A stretch of DNA of 64,000 bases from Enterobacter sp. RHBSTW-00175 (GTDB lineage Bacteria; Pseudomonadota; Gammaproteobacteria; Enterobacterales; Enterobacteriaceae). The number at the start of each line of letters is the position of its first letter. Positions within the stretch are counted from its first letter, which is position 1. The DNA lies in the NCBI RefSeq assembly GCF_013927005.1, contig NZ_CP055930.1:248001-312000 (forward strand), given 5' to 3'. Under the pieces are notes generated by a model, which saw only the letters and a program-made list of their open reading frames with translations, searched no databases and was not told where the DNA came from. Below are positions 34,761-43,102 of this stretch, one piece after another. A program made the translations under genes and the position numbers.

Positions 34761-36731
34761 TCAGAACTTATAATCCACGCCCACAAAGTAACGGCGGCCA
34801 TCTTCCGTGTAGCTGTAATCGTCACGGTTCAGGTCTTTATCCAGCAAGTTCTGCACGCCGGCACGTAGCTTCACGCTTTTCGTTGCCTGCCATGCCGCGC
34901 CGGTGTTCCAGATAACATAACCCCCCGGCGTCGCTTCCCCCGAGGTCAGCGCACGCTTCTCACCGGTGTAGTTCCCCTGAACATAGAATGACCAGTCCTG
35001 CGTTGCCTTCCAGTCGACGGTACCATTGGCGGTATGGAACGGCAGCTCAGACAACGGTTTGTTACCACCGTTGCTGATATCACGGCCATCGTTATAGGTG
35101 TAGTTCAGCGTCACTTTCCAGTCTTCTGCAACCGGGAACTTCAGCTCAGTTTCTACCCCACGGATACGGGCCTTATTGACGTTGTAATATCGGAAAATAG
35201 GTTCGCCGTCGGCGTTCAGCCCGACATAGTTCGGGTAGCTCTGAGCCTGGTTTACGTTAGCGGTACGGCTGATGCTGATCCGGTCATCCACATCGTTCTG
35301 GAATGTGGTAATGCTGGCCTGCACGCCTTCTAACCAGCCCTCTTCCCCGCTGTAGTACAGCCCAAGTTCGACGCTTTCGCTGGTTTCCGGTTTCAGATCC
35401 GGGTTACCCACAATTTCGCAGGCGCCGCGGCACGAACCGGTCACCCAATCCGGGCTAAGTTGCAGCAGCGATGGTGCTTTAAATGCGGTTGCCCACCCCC
35501 CTTTCACCGTGACGGTATCGGTCGCGTTATAGACCAGATAGGCACGCGGGCTCCAGTGATCGCCGTAAGTTTCATGGTCATCCATACGGATGCCGGTGGT
35601 CAGTGCCAGCGGTTCAAAGATCCGCCATTCGTCTTCCAGGAAGAGTGCATACTGGCTCGCAGATGTCGCACTGCTGGAGCTGCCCGTCAGGTTAACCGGG
35701 TCTTTAAGCTTGTCGTGACGCCACTCCCCGCCGAAGGTCAGAAGCTGGTTAATCTCAGACAGCGGCAACACGTATTTACCGTCAACAGAATTGCTTTCGG
35801 ACGTAATAGTGCCGGTGTTCCCCGGGTTCTTGTTATCAACTTTCTCACCGTAGAATTTGAGCTCACTATTGCCCATCCCCCAGCGACCATTGTGGCTCAG
35901 GGAGTAGTTTTGGCGCTCCAGGCGGTTCTGGTCCAGCGAATCGGAATCACGATCCTGGCGATCGAAACCATAGCCCGCGGTAAAGTCATGATCTTCATTT
36001 GGTGTCCAGGCGAATTCAACGTTGGCATCGCGGCTGGTGAAGCCCTCAATACGCGGCGTTTCCCCGGTGGCAGACGTGGAAGATTGTTGTTGGTCGTCTT
36101 TTTCGCGCTTAGACAGGCTACCGTAGGCTTTCAGCCCCAGAACGCCGTCCACCAGCGGACCGCTGGTATAGAATTGGCCGTTATAGGTGTCGCCACGATC
36201 GCGGTGTTCCTGAATGGTGGAATCTGCACTCAGTGTCCCCGTCCATTTCTGGCCGATTTTTTTAGTGATGATGTTCACCACCCCGCCCAGGGCATCAGAG
36301 CCGTACAGCGAAGACATTGGCCCGCGCACCACTTCGATACGCTCGATAGCGTCTACCGGGACCCAGTTCAGGTCAAAATCGTTGTGACGGAAAACCGCAT
36401 TGCGGGAGTTCACGCGTTTTCCGTCGACCAGGATCAGCGTATAGCTGCTGTCCAGGCCACGGATGCTGACCCCTTTGCGGTTATCCCCTTCGTTGGTGAG
36501 CTGTACACCCGGCACGTCCTGTAACACATCTTTCAGGTTCTGGACGGGTTTACGCTGCAAATCTTCCTGAGTAATGACGCTGATACTGGCCGGTGCATCT
36601 TTCAGGTTTTGCTCGGTAGCGGCGGCCGTCACCACCATAGTGTCGCCGGATTCGGCTGCGATGACAGGCAGTGCCAGGGACATTGCGGACGCACAAAGTC
36701 CTCCCCGGACGAAGGGATTCAACCTAAACAT
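34761..36731 (-). CDS. cirA: Catecholate siderophore/colicin I receptor CirA
   Basis: TonB-dependent outer-membrane receptor for iron complexes of catechols and the entry point for colicins Ia/Ib. The 656-residue precursor has a signal peptide to about residue 25 (PVIA), the TonB box (DTMVVTAA), a plug domain ([21 protein letters not shown]) and a 22-stranded barrel ending in the terminal Phe of VGVDYKF. GGAG lies 5 nt ahead of the ATG. Fur-box-like sequences upstream (36848-36870) fit iron repression. It matches E. coli CirA closely. Confidence 0.97.
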   Translation of the reverse strand: MFRLNPFVRGGLCASAMSLALPVIAAESGDTMVVTAAATEQNLKDAPASISVITQEDLQRKPVQNLKDVLQDVPGVQLTNEGDNRKGVSIRGLDSSYTLILVDGKRVNSRNAVFRHNDFDLNWVPVDAIERIEVVRGPMSSLYGSDALGGVVNIITKKIGQKWTGTLSADSTIQEHRDRGDTYNGQFYTSGPLVDGVLGLKAYGSLSKREKDDQQQSSTSATGETPRIEGFTSRDANVEFAWTPNEDHDFTAGYGFDRQDRDSDSLDQNRLERQNYSLSHNGRWGMGNSELKFYGEKVDNKNPGNTGTITSESNSVDGKYVLPLSEINQLLTFGGEWRHDKLKDPVNLTGSSSSATSASQYALFLEDEWRIFEPLALTTGIRMDDHETYGDHWSPRAYLVYNATDTVTVKGGWATAFKAPSLLQLSPDWVTGSCRGACEIVGNPDLKPETSESVELGLYYSGEEGWLEGVQASITTFQNDVDDRISISRTANVNQAQSYPNYVGLNADGEPIFRYYNVNKARIRGVETELKFPVAEDWKVTLNYTYNDGRDISNGGNKPLSELPFHTANGTVDWKATQDWSFYVQGNYTGEKRALTSGEATPGGYVIWNTGAAWQATKSVKLRAGVQNLLDKDLNRDDYSYTEDGRRYFVGVDYKF

Positions 36732-36847
36732 TCCATATCTCCATGAGGTAAATACAATTAAAACAAATAATTATTGCTCGCAATGCCTTGCTGCCCGCCC
36801 GCATCTCCGGCTGGTCGGGTTGCTGCTTATTTTTCCGTAACGATAAA

Positions 36848-36870
36848 GCAAACGATAACCATTATCAATT
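36848..36870 (-). promoter_or_regulatory. Fur box upstream of cirA
   Basis: AAACGATAACCATTATCAA (from about 36850) contains GATAACCATTATC, close to the GATAATGATAATCATTATC Fur consensus. A second AT-rich palindrome (AATAATTATT, about 36768) lies nearer the gene. Confidence 0.7.
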
Positions 36871-36910
36871 TAATTGTTAAGAAATATATCTGTTCTTCAT
36901 AATGTGGAGA

Positions 36911-36938
36911 TAAAAAAACCCGCTCAGTTGAGCGGGTT
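36911..36938 (-). terminator. lysP terminator
   Basis: AACCCGCTCA and TGAGCGGGTT form a 10-bp stem with a 2-nt gap. Seven A residues on the plus strand give the U-tract for minus-strand transcription. Confidence 0.9.
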
Positions 36939-36956
36939 AAAAGAGAGGAAGTGCGA

Positions 36957-38426
36957 TTATTTTTTAAATCGTTCCGGGAAATCCATTTCGCTGTAGCGAA
37001 CGAATTGGGTTCCTTTCGTCAGTTTGTAACCAAACCAGATGACCAGGAACAGCGGGATACCAATGTACGTGGCCGTTACTGCGCCCCAGTCAATGGTGTC
37101 CGCAAGGAAGGCTTCATAGTTCTGACCAAGCGTAATAATCAGGCACAGAATGAAGGCGAAAATCGGCCCCAGTGGGAAGAAACCTGAACGGTACGGCAGG
37201 TTGTTAAGGTCGTGACCCTGCATCACATAACCGCGACGGAAGCGGTAATGGCTGATAGCAATCCCCAGCCAGGCGATGAAGCCCGTCATACCGGACGTGT
37301 TAAGCAGCCACAGGTAGACCGTCTGGTTGCCGAACATCGAGGTCAGGAAGCACAGACCCGCAATCACAGTGGTGGCATACAGCGCGTTACGCGGCACGCC
37401 GCCACGGGACAATTTGGCGAAGATGCGTGGCGCTTTACCATCGCATGCCAGGGTGTAGAGCATACGGGTTGAGGCGTACATACCTGAGTTACCCGCAGAC
37501 AGCACCGCGGTCAGGATAACGGCGTTCATTACCGCAGCCGCAGAGAGCAGGCCCGCGTGCTGGAAGACCAGCGTAAACGGACTCACGCTGATGTCTTTCA
37601 CATCATTACGCAGCAGGCTCGGATCGGTATAAGGAATGATCAGGCTGATAATCAGGATGGCGAACACATAGAACAGCAGGATACGCCAGAACACCTGACG
37701 CACCGCGCGCGGAATGTTCTTCTCTGGATCTTCGGATTCCCCTGCGGCGATACCGATAAGCTCTGTCCCCTGGAAGGAGAAGCCAACAATCATCGCCACA
37801 CCAATCATTGCTGAAAACCCGCCAGCAAACGGTGCATCGCCAATCGTCCAGTTGCTCCAGCCCACAGGTTCAGCACCTTTGAAAATACCGACGATCATTG
37901 CCACACCGACAACGATAAAGATAATGACGGTCGCCACTTTGATCAGAGAGAACCAGTATTCTGCTTCACCAAAACCGCGAACGGAGATGTAGTTCAGCAG
38001 GAAAATTACGCACAGGAAAAGTGCGCTCCAGATCCAGCCCGGCGTATCCGGGAACCACCAGTTCATGACCAGCTGTGCGGCCACCAGGTCCACGGCGATG
38101 GTCACCGCCCAGTTGTACCAGTAGTTCCAGCCCAGCGCGAAGCCAAAGCCTTCTTCAACGTATTTTTGACCGTAGGTTGAAAACGAACCCGACACTGGCA
38201 TGTATGCCGCCAGTTCACCCAGACTGGTCATCAGGAAGTACACCATCAGGCCAATCAGGATATAAGAAAAGAGTGCCCCACCCGGGCCTGCCGCGGAAAT
38301 CGTTGCGCCAGAGGCAACGAAAAGACCTGTACCGATAGAACCGCCGATGGCGATCATCGTCAGGTGGCGCGCCTTAAGTTCGCGACGTAGCGCGGGCGCT
38401 TCTGTGGTTTTAATTTCTGAAACCAT
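36957..38426 (-). CDS. lysP: Lysine-specific permease LysP
   Basis: Proton-coupled lysine importer of the amino acid/polyamine/organocation family; in E. coli it also senses lysine for CadC. The 489-residue product has twelve hydrophobic segments and the family start LRRELKARHLTMIAIGGSIG with GTGLFVASGATISAAGPGGA. It matches LysP through to the C-terminus (VRYSEMDFPERFKK). It is upstream of yeiE on the same strand order as in E. coli. Confidence 0.97.
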   Translation of the reverse strand: MVSEIKTTEAPALRRELKARHLTMIAIGGSIGTGLFVASGATISAAGPGGALFSYILIGLMVYFLMTSLGELAAYMPVSGSFSTYGQKYVEEGFGFALGWNYWYNWAVTIAVDLVAAQLVMNWWFPDTPGWIWSALFLCVIFLLNYISVRGFGEAEYWFSLIKVATVIIFIVVGVAMIVGIFKGAEPVGWSNWTIGDAPFAGGFSAMIGVAMIVGFSFQGTELIGIAAGESEDPEKNIPRAVRQVFWRILLFYVFAILIISLIIPYTDPSLLRNDVKDISVSPFTLVFQHAGLLSAAAVMNAVILTAVLSAGNSGMYASTRMLYTLACDGKAPRIFAKLSRGGVPRNALYATTVIAGLCFLTSMFGNQTVYLWLLNTSGMTGFIAWLGIAISHYRFRRGYVMQGHDLNNLPYRSGFFPLGPIFAFILCLIITLGQNYEAFLADTIDWGAVTATYIGIPLFLVIWFGYKLTKGTQFVRYSEMDFPERFKK

Positions 38427-38574
38427 GTGAAAATGCTGTCCATTTAATAAATGAGGCGCGATTGTAACAGACGATAAGCGTTCCTTCTGGCAGAAATGCC
38501 CAGTTATAAGAGAGCTTCATGACTCGGCCTGGATTATAAGTAACGTAGAAAAAGGCAGGACAAAAAGAGGCCCT

Positions 38575-38602
38575 TCCCCGGCCCGCGAAGCGCCACCGGG
38601 GA
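38575..38602 (-). terminator. GC-rich hairpin after yeiE (REP-like terminator)
   Basis: TCCCCGG pairs with CCGGGGA around a loop that includes GGTGGCGCTTCGC on the minus strand, a REP-like core. A CTCTTTTTG stretch follows, so it may terminate yeiE. Confidence 0.6.
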
Positions 38603-38609
38603 GAGAAAT

Positions 38610-39476
38610 TCAGATTTCGCAGTAACGCAGAAAACGCTGGAGCGAGCTGGAAAGGTGCTTTTGACGATGGTGAATGCACCACAGCGTTCTCACCAGTTTA
38701 GGCAACGGCACCGGAATTTCGACCAGGGTGCCGGATTCAAGCTGTTCTGCAATCACTCGCCGGGAGAGGCAGCTGATCCCTAATCCGTGGCGCACCGCGT
38801 GCTTGATGGCTTCGGAATTCCCAAGCTCCATCCCCAGCTGAAACTGCGGCAGGTGGGATAACAACAGATAATCAACTATTTCGCGCGTCCCGGAACCGTG
38901 TTCACGTAAGATCCACTGCGCCTGGGCCAGACGCTCCAGGGTTACCTCTCCTTCCAATAAAGGAGAGGCAGGAGATGCAAACACCACCAGCTCATCTTCC
39001 AGCCAGGGTTCAGCAATCACATCCACGTTATGACAAGGTCCTTCGATAAGACCGATGTCCACACGGAAATCGATCACCGCATTAATGACGTCCTGGCTGT
39101 TTCCCACGCTCATCTCCAACGGCAAGGTGGGAAAATCACGGCGATAGCGGGCAATCACTTCCGGGAGAATGTAGTTACCAATGGTACTGCTGGCGAAAAC
39201 GCGGATCGCGCCGTTGTCTTCGCGGAACAGCTGCTCGATTTCTGTCGCCTGCTCCAGCAATGCCAGCGCGCGCGGGTAAAGCAGACGACCATGTTCGTTC
39301 ACCACCAGGCGCTTCCCTACCCTGTCGAAGAGCTGAACGCCGAGCTGCCCTTCAAGATCGGTCAACGCCGCACTGACCGCAGACTGAGACAAAGCCAGCA
39401 TCTGCGAAGCCTGGGTTGTTGACCCGCTTTTCAGCACTTCGGCAAAAACTTCCAGCTGACGCAATGTAATGTGCAT
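38610..39476 (-). CDS. yeiE: LysR-family regulator YeiE
   Basis: The 288-residue product has an N-terminal winged helix (about 1-60, [31 protein letters not shown] is the family region) and a LysR effector-binding domain. In related bacteria YeiE affects sulfite response and virulence gene expression; the binding partner here is not readable. It is divergent from yeiH, and an AT-rich interrupted palindrome lies in the gap (39497-39518), a likely LysR site. Confidence 0.93.
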   Translation of the reverse strand: MHITLRQLEVFAEVLKSGSTTQASQMLALSQSAVSAALTDLEGQLGVQLFDRVGKRLVVNEHGRLLYPRALALLEQATEIEQLFREDNGAIRVFASSTIGNYILPEVIARYRRDFPTLPLEMSVGNSQDVINAVIDFRVDIGLIEGPCHNVDVIAEPWLEDELVVFASPASPLLEGEVTLERLAQAQWILREHGSGTREIVDYLLLSHLPQFQLGMELGNSEAIKHAVRHGLGISCLSRRVIAEQLESGTLVEIPVPLPKLVRTLWCIHHRQKHLSSSLQRFLRYCEI

Positions 39477-39496
39477 GGTTGCTTACCACTTATAAA

Positions 39497-39518
39497 GATT
39501 AATTATAAATATATAATC
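39497..39518. promoter_or_regulatory. LysR-type site between yeiE and yeiH
   Basis: GATTAATTATAAATATATAATC has GATTA/TAATC arms and an inner TTATAAATATATAA. Its position 20 bp from the yeiE start fits an autoregulatory LysR box. Confidence 0.5.
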
Positions 39519-39574
39519 AATTTTATTTTTAAGCCAGACCGCCGTAACCTTTTAGCCAGATAAAGGAGAAGGTT

Positions 39575-40621
39575 ATGACAGAACTCACCCTACAGAATCA
39601 TCGTACAGTGTGGCACTTCGTGCCCGGTCTTGCGCTCAGTGCCGTTATCACGGGCGTGGCATTATGGGGCGGCAGCATTCCGGCGGTCGCTGGCGCAGGT
39701 TTCAGCGCATTAACGCTGGCTATTTTGCTTGGCATGGTCGTCGGGAATACCGTCTATCCACATATCTGGAAATCCTGCGACGGCGGCGTTATCTTCGCCA
39801 AGCAACACCTGCTGCGTCTGGGGATCATCCTGTATGGCTTCCGCCTGACCTTTTCGCAGATTGCTGATGTCGGTGTCAGCGGTATCGCCATCGATGTACT
39901 CACGCTGACCAGTACCTTTTTACTGGCCTGCTTTATTGGGCAGAAAGTCTTCGGGCTGGATAAACAAACCAGCTGGCTTATCGGGGCAGGCAGCAGTATT
40001 TGCGGCGCCGCAGCCGTGCTGGCAACCGAGCCGGTGATTAAGGCTGAATCCAGCAAAGTGACCGTGGCCGTGGCGACCGTTGTTATCTTCGGTACGCTGG
40101 CGATATTCCTCTACCCGGCCATGTATCCGCTGGTCGCTCACTGGTTTACACCTGAAACCTATGGCATCTACATTGGTTCAACAATGCATGAGGTTGCACA
40201 GGTGGTGGCCGCCGGTCACGCCATTAATCCGGATGCAGAGAACGCGGCGGTGATTGCCAAAATGCTGCGCGTGATGATGCTGGCACCGTTCCTGATTATC
40301 CTGGCGGTGCGTGTTAAACAGCTGGCTCCGGCAGGCAGTAGCCAGCAAAGCAAAATCACTATTCCGTGGTTCGCCATTCTGTTTATTGTGGTGGCAGTGT
40401 TTAACTCCTTCCATCTGCTGCCTAAAGCCGTGGTTGATATGCTGGTCACGCTGGATACGGTTTTACTGGCGATGGCGATGGCGGCGCTGGGTGTCACCAC
40501 GCACGTCAGCGCGCTGAAAAAAGCCGGTGCTAAGCCGCTGCTGATGGCGCTGGTGCTCTTTATCTGGCTGATTGTGGGCGGCGGCGCAATTAACCTGGTC
40601 GTTCACAGTTTGATGGCATAA
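39575..40621 (+). CDS. yeiH: YeiH inner-membrane protein (UPF0324)
   Basis: The 348-residue product has about ten hydrophobic segments and the UPF0324 core motifs LLRLGIILYGFRLTFSQI, GAGSSICGAAAVLATEP and STMHEVAQVVAAGHAI. Function is not proven; the YeiH group has been proposed to export sulfonate- or sulfite-type compounds. GGAGAAGG stands 3-10 nt ahead of the ATG. It is divergent from its likely regulator yeiE and ends 64 bp before nfo. Confidence 0.94.
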   Translation: MTELTLQNHRTVWHFVPGLALSAVITGVALWGGSIPAVAGAGFSALTLAILLGMVVGNTVYPHIWKSCDGGVIFAKQHLLRLGIILYGFRLTFSQIADVGVSGIAIDVLTLTSTFLLACFIGQKVFGLDKQTSWLIGAGSSICGAAAVLATEPVIKAESSKVTVAVATVVIFGTLAIFLYPAMYPLVAHWFTPETYGIYIGSTMHEVAQVVAAGHAINPDAENAAVIAKMLRVMMLAPFLIILAVRVKQLAPAGSSQQSKITIPWFAILFIVVAVFNSFHLLPKAVVDMLVTLDTVLLAMAMAALGVTTHVSALKKAGAKPLLMALVLFIWLIVGGGAINLVVHSLMA

Positions 40622-40635
40622 ACCACCTCGTCCTT

Positions 40636-40678
40636 CTCCTGTTAACCCGCTATCATAAGCATTTCGGGTTAACAGGAG
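40636..40678 (+). promoter_or_regulatory. Leader hairpin covering the nfo ribosome binding site
   Basis: Perfect 14-bp arms CTCCTGTTAACCCG (40636-40649) and CGGGTTAACAGGAG (40665-40678) enclose a 15-nt loop. The right arm contains AGGAG, the ribosome binding site of nfo, so a folded RNA would hide it. TATCAT in the loop (about 40651-40656) could be a -10 box. No U-tract follows, so it is a poor terminator. Confidence 0.7.
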
Positions 40679-40685
40679 TTCTTGT

Positions 40686-41543
40686 ATGAAATATGTTGGA
40701 GCGCACGTAAGCGCTGCCGGTGGCCTTGCGAATGCCGCCATTCGTGCTGCTGAAATCGACGCGACCGCTTTCGCTCTGTTCACCAAGAACCAGCGCCAGT
40801 GGCGCGCCGCCCCGCTTACCAGTGACGTGATTGATGATTTCAAAGCCGCCTGTGAGAAATATCACTTCGGGCCGGGCCAGATCCTTCCCCACGACAGTTA
40901 TCTGATTAACCTCGGCCATCCGGTTGAAGAAGCGCTGGAGAAATCCCGTGAAGCCTTCCTCGATGAAGTGCAACGCTGTGAACAGCTCGGCCTGACGCTG
41001 CTGAACTTCCACCCGGGCAGCCACCTGACGCAAATAGATGAAGATGCCTGCCTGGCGCGCATTGCGGAGTCCATCAACATTACGCTGGATAAAACCAAAG
41101 GTGTGACGGCGGTTATCGAAAATACTGCCGGTCAGGGCAGTAACCTCGGATTTAAGTTCGAGCATCTGGCGGCCATCATCGACGGCGTGGAAGACAAGAC
41201 CCGCGTCGGTGTGTGTATTGATACCTGCCACGCCTTCGCCGCCGGTTACGATCTGCGCACCCTCGAAGAGACCAAAAAGACCTTCGACGAATTCGAGCGC
41301 ATTGTCGGCTTTAAATACCTGCGCGGGATGCACCTAAACGATGCCAAAAGCACCTTTGGCAGCCGTGTTGACCGCCATCACAGTCTGGGTGAAGGCAATA
41401 TCGGTCATGACGCTTTCCGCTTTATCATGCAGGACGCCCGGTTTGATGGTATCCCGATGGTGCTGGAAACCATTAACCCGGATATCTGGGCAGAAGAGAT
41501 AGCCTGGCTGAAAGCACAGCAGACTGATAAGGCGGTTGAGTAA
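40686..41543 (+). CDS. nfo: Endonuclease IV
   Basis: Apurinic/apyrimidinic endonuclease that cuts DNA 5' to abasic sites and oxidised bases. The 285-residue product has the trinuclear zinc ligands H69, H109, E145, D179 and H182 ([29 protein letters not shown]) and the N-terminal [12 protein letters not shown]. In E. coli it is induced by SoxRS. The leader hairpin covers the ribosome binding site AGGAG, so the translation rate may depend on the RNA fold. yeiI follows by 2 bp. Confidence 0.97.
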   Translation: MKYVGAHVSAAGGLANAAIRAAEIDATAFALFTKNQRQWRAAPLTSDVIDDFKAACEKYHFGPGQILPHDSYLINLGHPVEEALEKSREAFLDEVQRCEQLGLTLLNFHPGSHLTQIDEDACLARIAESINITLDKTKGVTAVIENTAGQGSNLGFKFEHLAAIIDGVEDKTRVGVCIDTCHAFAAGYDLRTLEETKKTFDEFERIVGFKYLRGMHLNDAKSTFGSRVDRHHSLGEGNIGHDAFRFIMQDARFDGIPMVLETINPDIWAEEIAWLKAQQTDKAVE

Positions 41544-41545
41544 TA

Positions 41546-42640
41546 ATGAACGACAGAGAGAAGCAGATACTCAAGATCCTGCGTCGTAATCCTCTTATCC
41601 AGCAAAACGAGATCGCCGATATTTTGCAGATCAGCCGTTCACGTGTGGCGGCACACATTATGGATTTAATGCGCAAAGGGATGATCAAAGGGAAAGGCTA
41701 CATCCTGACCGAGCAAGAGTACTGTGTGGTGGTCGGCGCGATTAACATGGATATTCGCGGCGTGGCGGATATCCATTATCCGCAGGCCGCATCAAACCCC
41801 GGGAACATTCAATGTTCGGCGGGTGGCGTGGGCCGCAACATTGCGCATAACCTGGCCCTGCTGGGGCGCGATGTGCATTTGATCTCCGCCGTAGGCAGCG
41901 ATTTTTACGGCGAAACCCTGCTGGAGCAGACCCGTCAGGCAGGGGTAAATATCTCCAGCTGTATCCGTCTGCATGGGCATAATACCTCTACCTATCTTTC
42001 CATTGCCAACCAGCAGGAAGAGACGGTTCTGGCAATTAACGATACCCACATTCTGGAAAAACTGACCCCGCAACTGCTGAACGGCTCCAGGGATCTTATC
42101 CGCCACGCCGGAGTTGTGCTGGCTGACTGCAACCTGACGGCTGAAGCTATCGAGTGGGTATTTACCATTGCGGGCGATATCCCGGTCTTTATTGATACCG
42201 TTTCTGAATTCAAAGCAGAAAAAATCAAGACCTGGTATTCGCGGATCCACACTCTGAAACCGACGCAAAAAGAGCTGGAGATCCTGTGGGGCCAGCCAAT
42301 TCACTCCGATGCCGACCGCATAAAAGCGGTGAATGCGCTCCATCAGCAGGGTGTTGAGCACATTTATGTGTGCCTGAAAGATGAGTCGGTCTTTTGCAGC
42401 AAGAAGAATGGCGAACAGTTTCTGCTTACATCCCCAGCTCACACGGTAGTGGACAGCTTTGGCGCCGATGATGGCTTTATGGCCGGGCTTATCTACAGTT
42501 TTCTGGAAGGGTGCGATTTTCGCGACAGCGCGCACTTCGCCATGGCCTGCGCCGCGTTATCGCGCGCCAGCGTCAGCATTAACAACCCGACACTTTCCGC
42601 GGATAACGCACTTTATCTGCTGCAAACCGCCCAGGCGTAA
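41546..42640 (+). CDS. yeiI: PfkB-family sugar kinase YeiI with N-terminal HTH
   Basis: The 364-residue product has an N-terminal winged helix-turn-helix (about 1-55, LIQQNEIADILQISRSRVAA) and then a PfkB/ribokinase domain (GGVGRNIAHNLALLG near 95 and the ATP/substrate motif DSFGADDGFMAGLIYSF near 310). It probably phosphorylates a nucleoside or sugar, by homology to the PsuK/RbsK group. It follows nfo directly, so the pair is co-transcribed. E. coli nupX, rihB, yeiL and the psu genes lie next; here only a short nupX relic remains. Confidence 0.92.
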   Translation: MNDREKQILKILRRNPLIQQNEIADILQISRSRVAAHIMDLMRKGMIKGKGYILTEQEYCVVVGAINMDIRGVADIHYPQAASNPGNIQCSAGGVGRNIAHNLALLGRDVHLISAVGSDFYGETLLEQTRQAGVNISSCIRLHGHNTSTYLSIANQQEETVLAINDTHILEKLTPQLLNGSRDLIRHAGVVLADCNLTAEAIEWVFTIAGDIPVFIDTVSEFKAEKIKTWYSRIHTLKPTQKELEILWGQPIHSDADRIKAVNALHQQGVEHIYVCLKDESVFCSKKNGEQFLLTSPAHTVVDSFGADDGFMAGLIYSFLEGCDFRDSAHFAMACAALSRASVSINNPTLSADNALYLLQTAQA

Positions 42641-42656
42641 TGCCCGGGCAGTTTCG

Positions 42657-42995
42657 TTATGAACCAATAAAGAACCCTGCAATAGTGGCATCACTCCAGT
42701 CCACGCCCATAATCCTGGCCAGTGGAGCCAGCATGTAACCGAAGATCCCCACCAGCGAGCCAAAAATAAAGGCACTTCCCGCGTCGCTATAGGACATCAC
42801 CTTGTGAACGTCGAACGCGGCCTGCTCCACCAGCCATTTCCCCGGTGGAAAATAGAGCATAACCCCACCGATAGCGATTTGTAGCACCAGCGCAGCGCCC
42901 ACGGTTCGCAGGCTGATGCGCTTTTCATTTACTGACAACAGGAAAGCAATTGCCAGTAATACCACCATCCCCACAACACTACTCATGATGTCCAT
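42657..42995 (-). pseudogene. nupX: Nucleoside permease NupX relic with two in-frame internal deletions
   Basis: The frame encodes 112 residues that read as three pieces of NupX in order: residues 1-82 match its N-terminus (to AFIFGSLV), 84-102 match an internal segment (FGYMLAPLARIMGVDWSD), and 103-112 match its C-terminus (ATIAGFFIG). The intact protein is about 416 residues. The joins lie near 42744-42752 and 42684-42692 and both keep the frame. Only about three membrane segments remain, so nucleoside transport is unlikely, and the neighbouring rihB-yeiL-psu genes of E. coli are also absent. A 12-bp-arm hairpin is directly upstream, and no promoter is visible. A small functional membrane protein cannot be excluded. 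Confidence 0.82.
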
Positions 42996-43010
42996 AATGA
43001 ATTCCCTTCA

Positions 43011-43048
43011 TGCCAGGAAACCCGGCGCTATCGGCAGGTTTCCTGGCA
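43011..43048. other. Inverted repeat upstream of the nupX relic
   Basis: TGCCAGGAAACC (43011-43022) and GGTTTCCTGGCA (43037-43048) pair perfectly over 12 bp with a 14-nt loop. It sits between the fru terminator and the nupX start, where a promoter would be expected. Confidence 0.7.
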
Positions 43049-43057
43049 TAAAGGCAT

Positions 43058-43086
43058 AAAAAAAGGGCAGAGAAATCTCTGCCCTT
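43058..43086 (-). terminator. fru operon terminator
   Basis: AAGGGCAGAGA and TCTCTGCCCTT form a strong stem, with seven A residues on the plus strand supplying the U-tract on the minus strand. It lies 17 bp after the fruA stop. Confidence 0.93.
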
Positions 43087-43102
43087 GTGAAGTGGAGTGG
43101 GA

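Noticed and set aside
35460..36524. 354-codon open frame antisense to cirA
   Set aside because: It lies wholly inside cirA and shows no recognisable domain.
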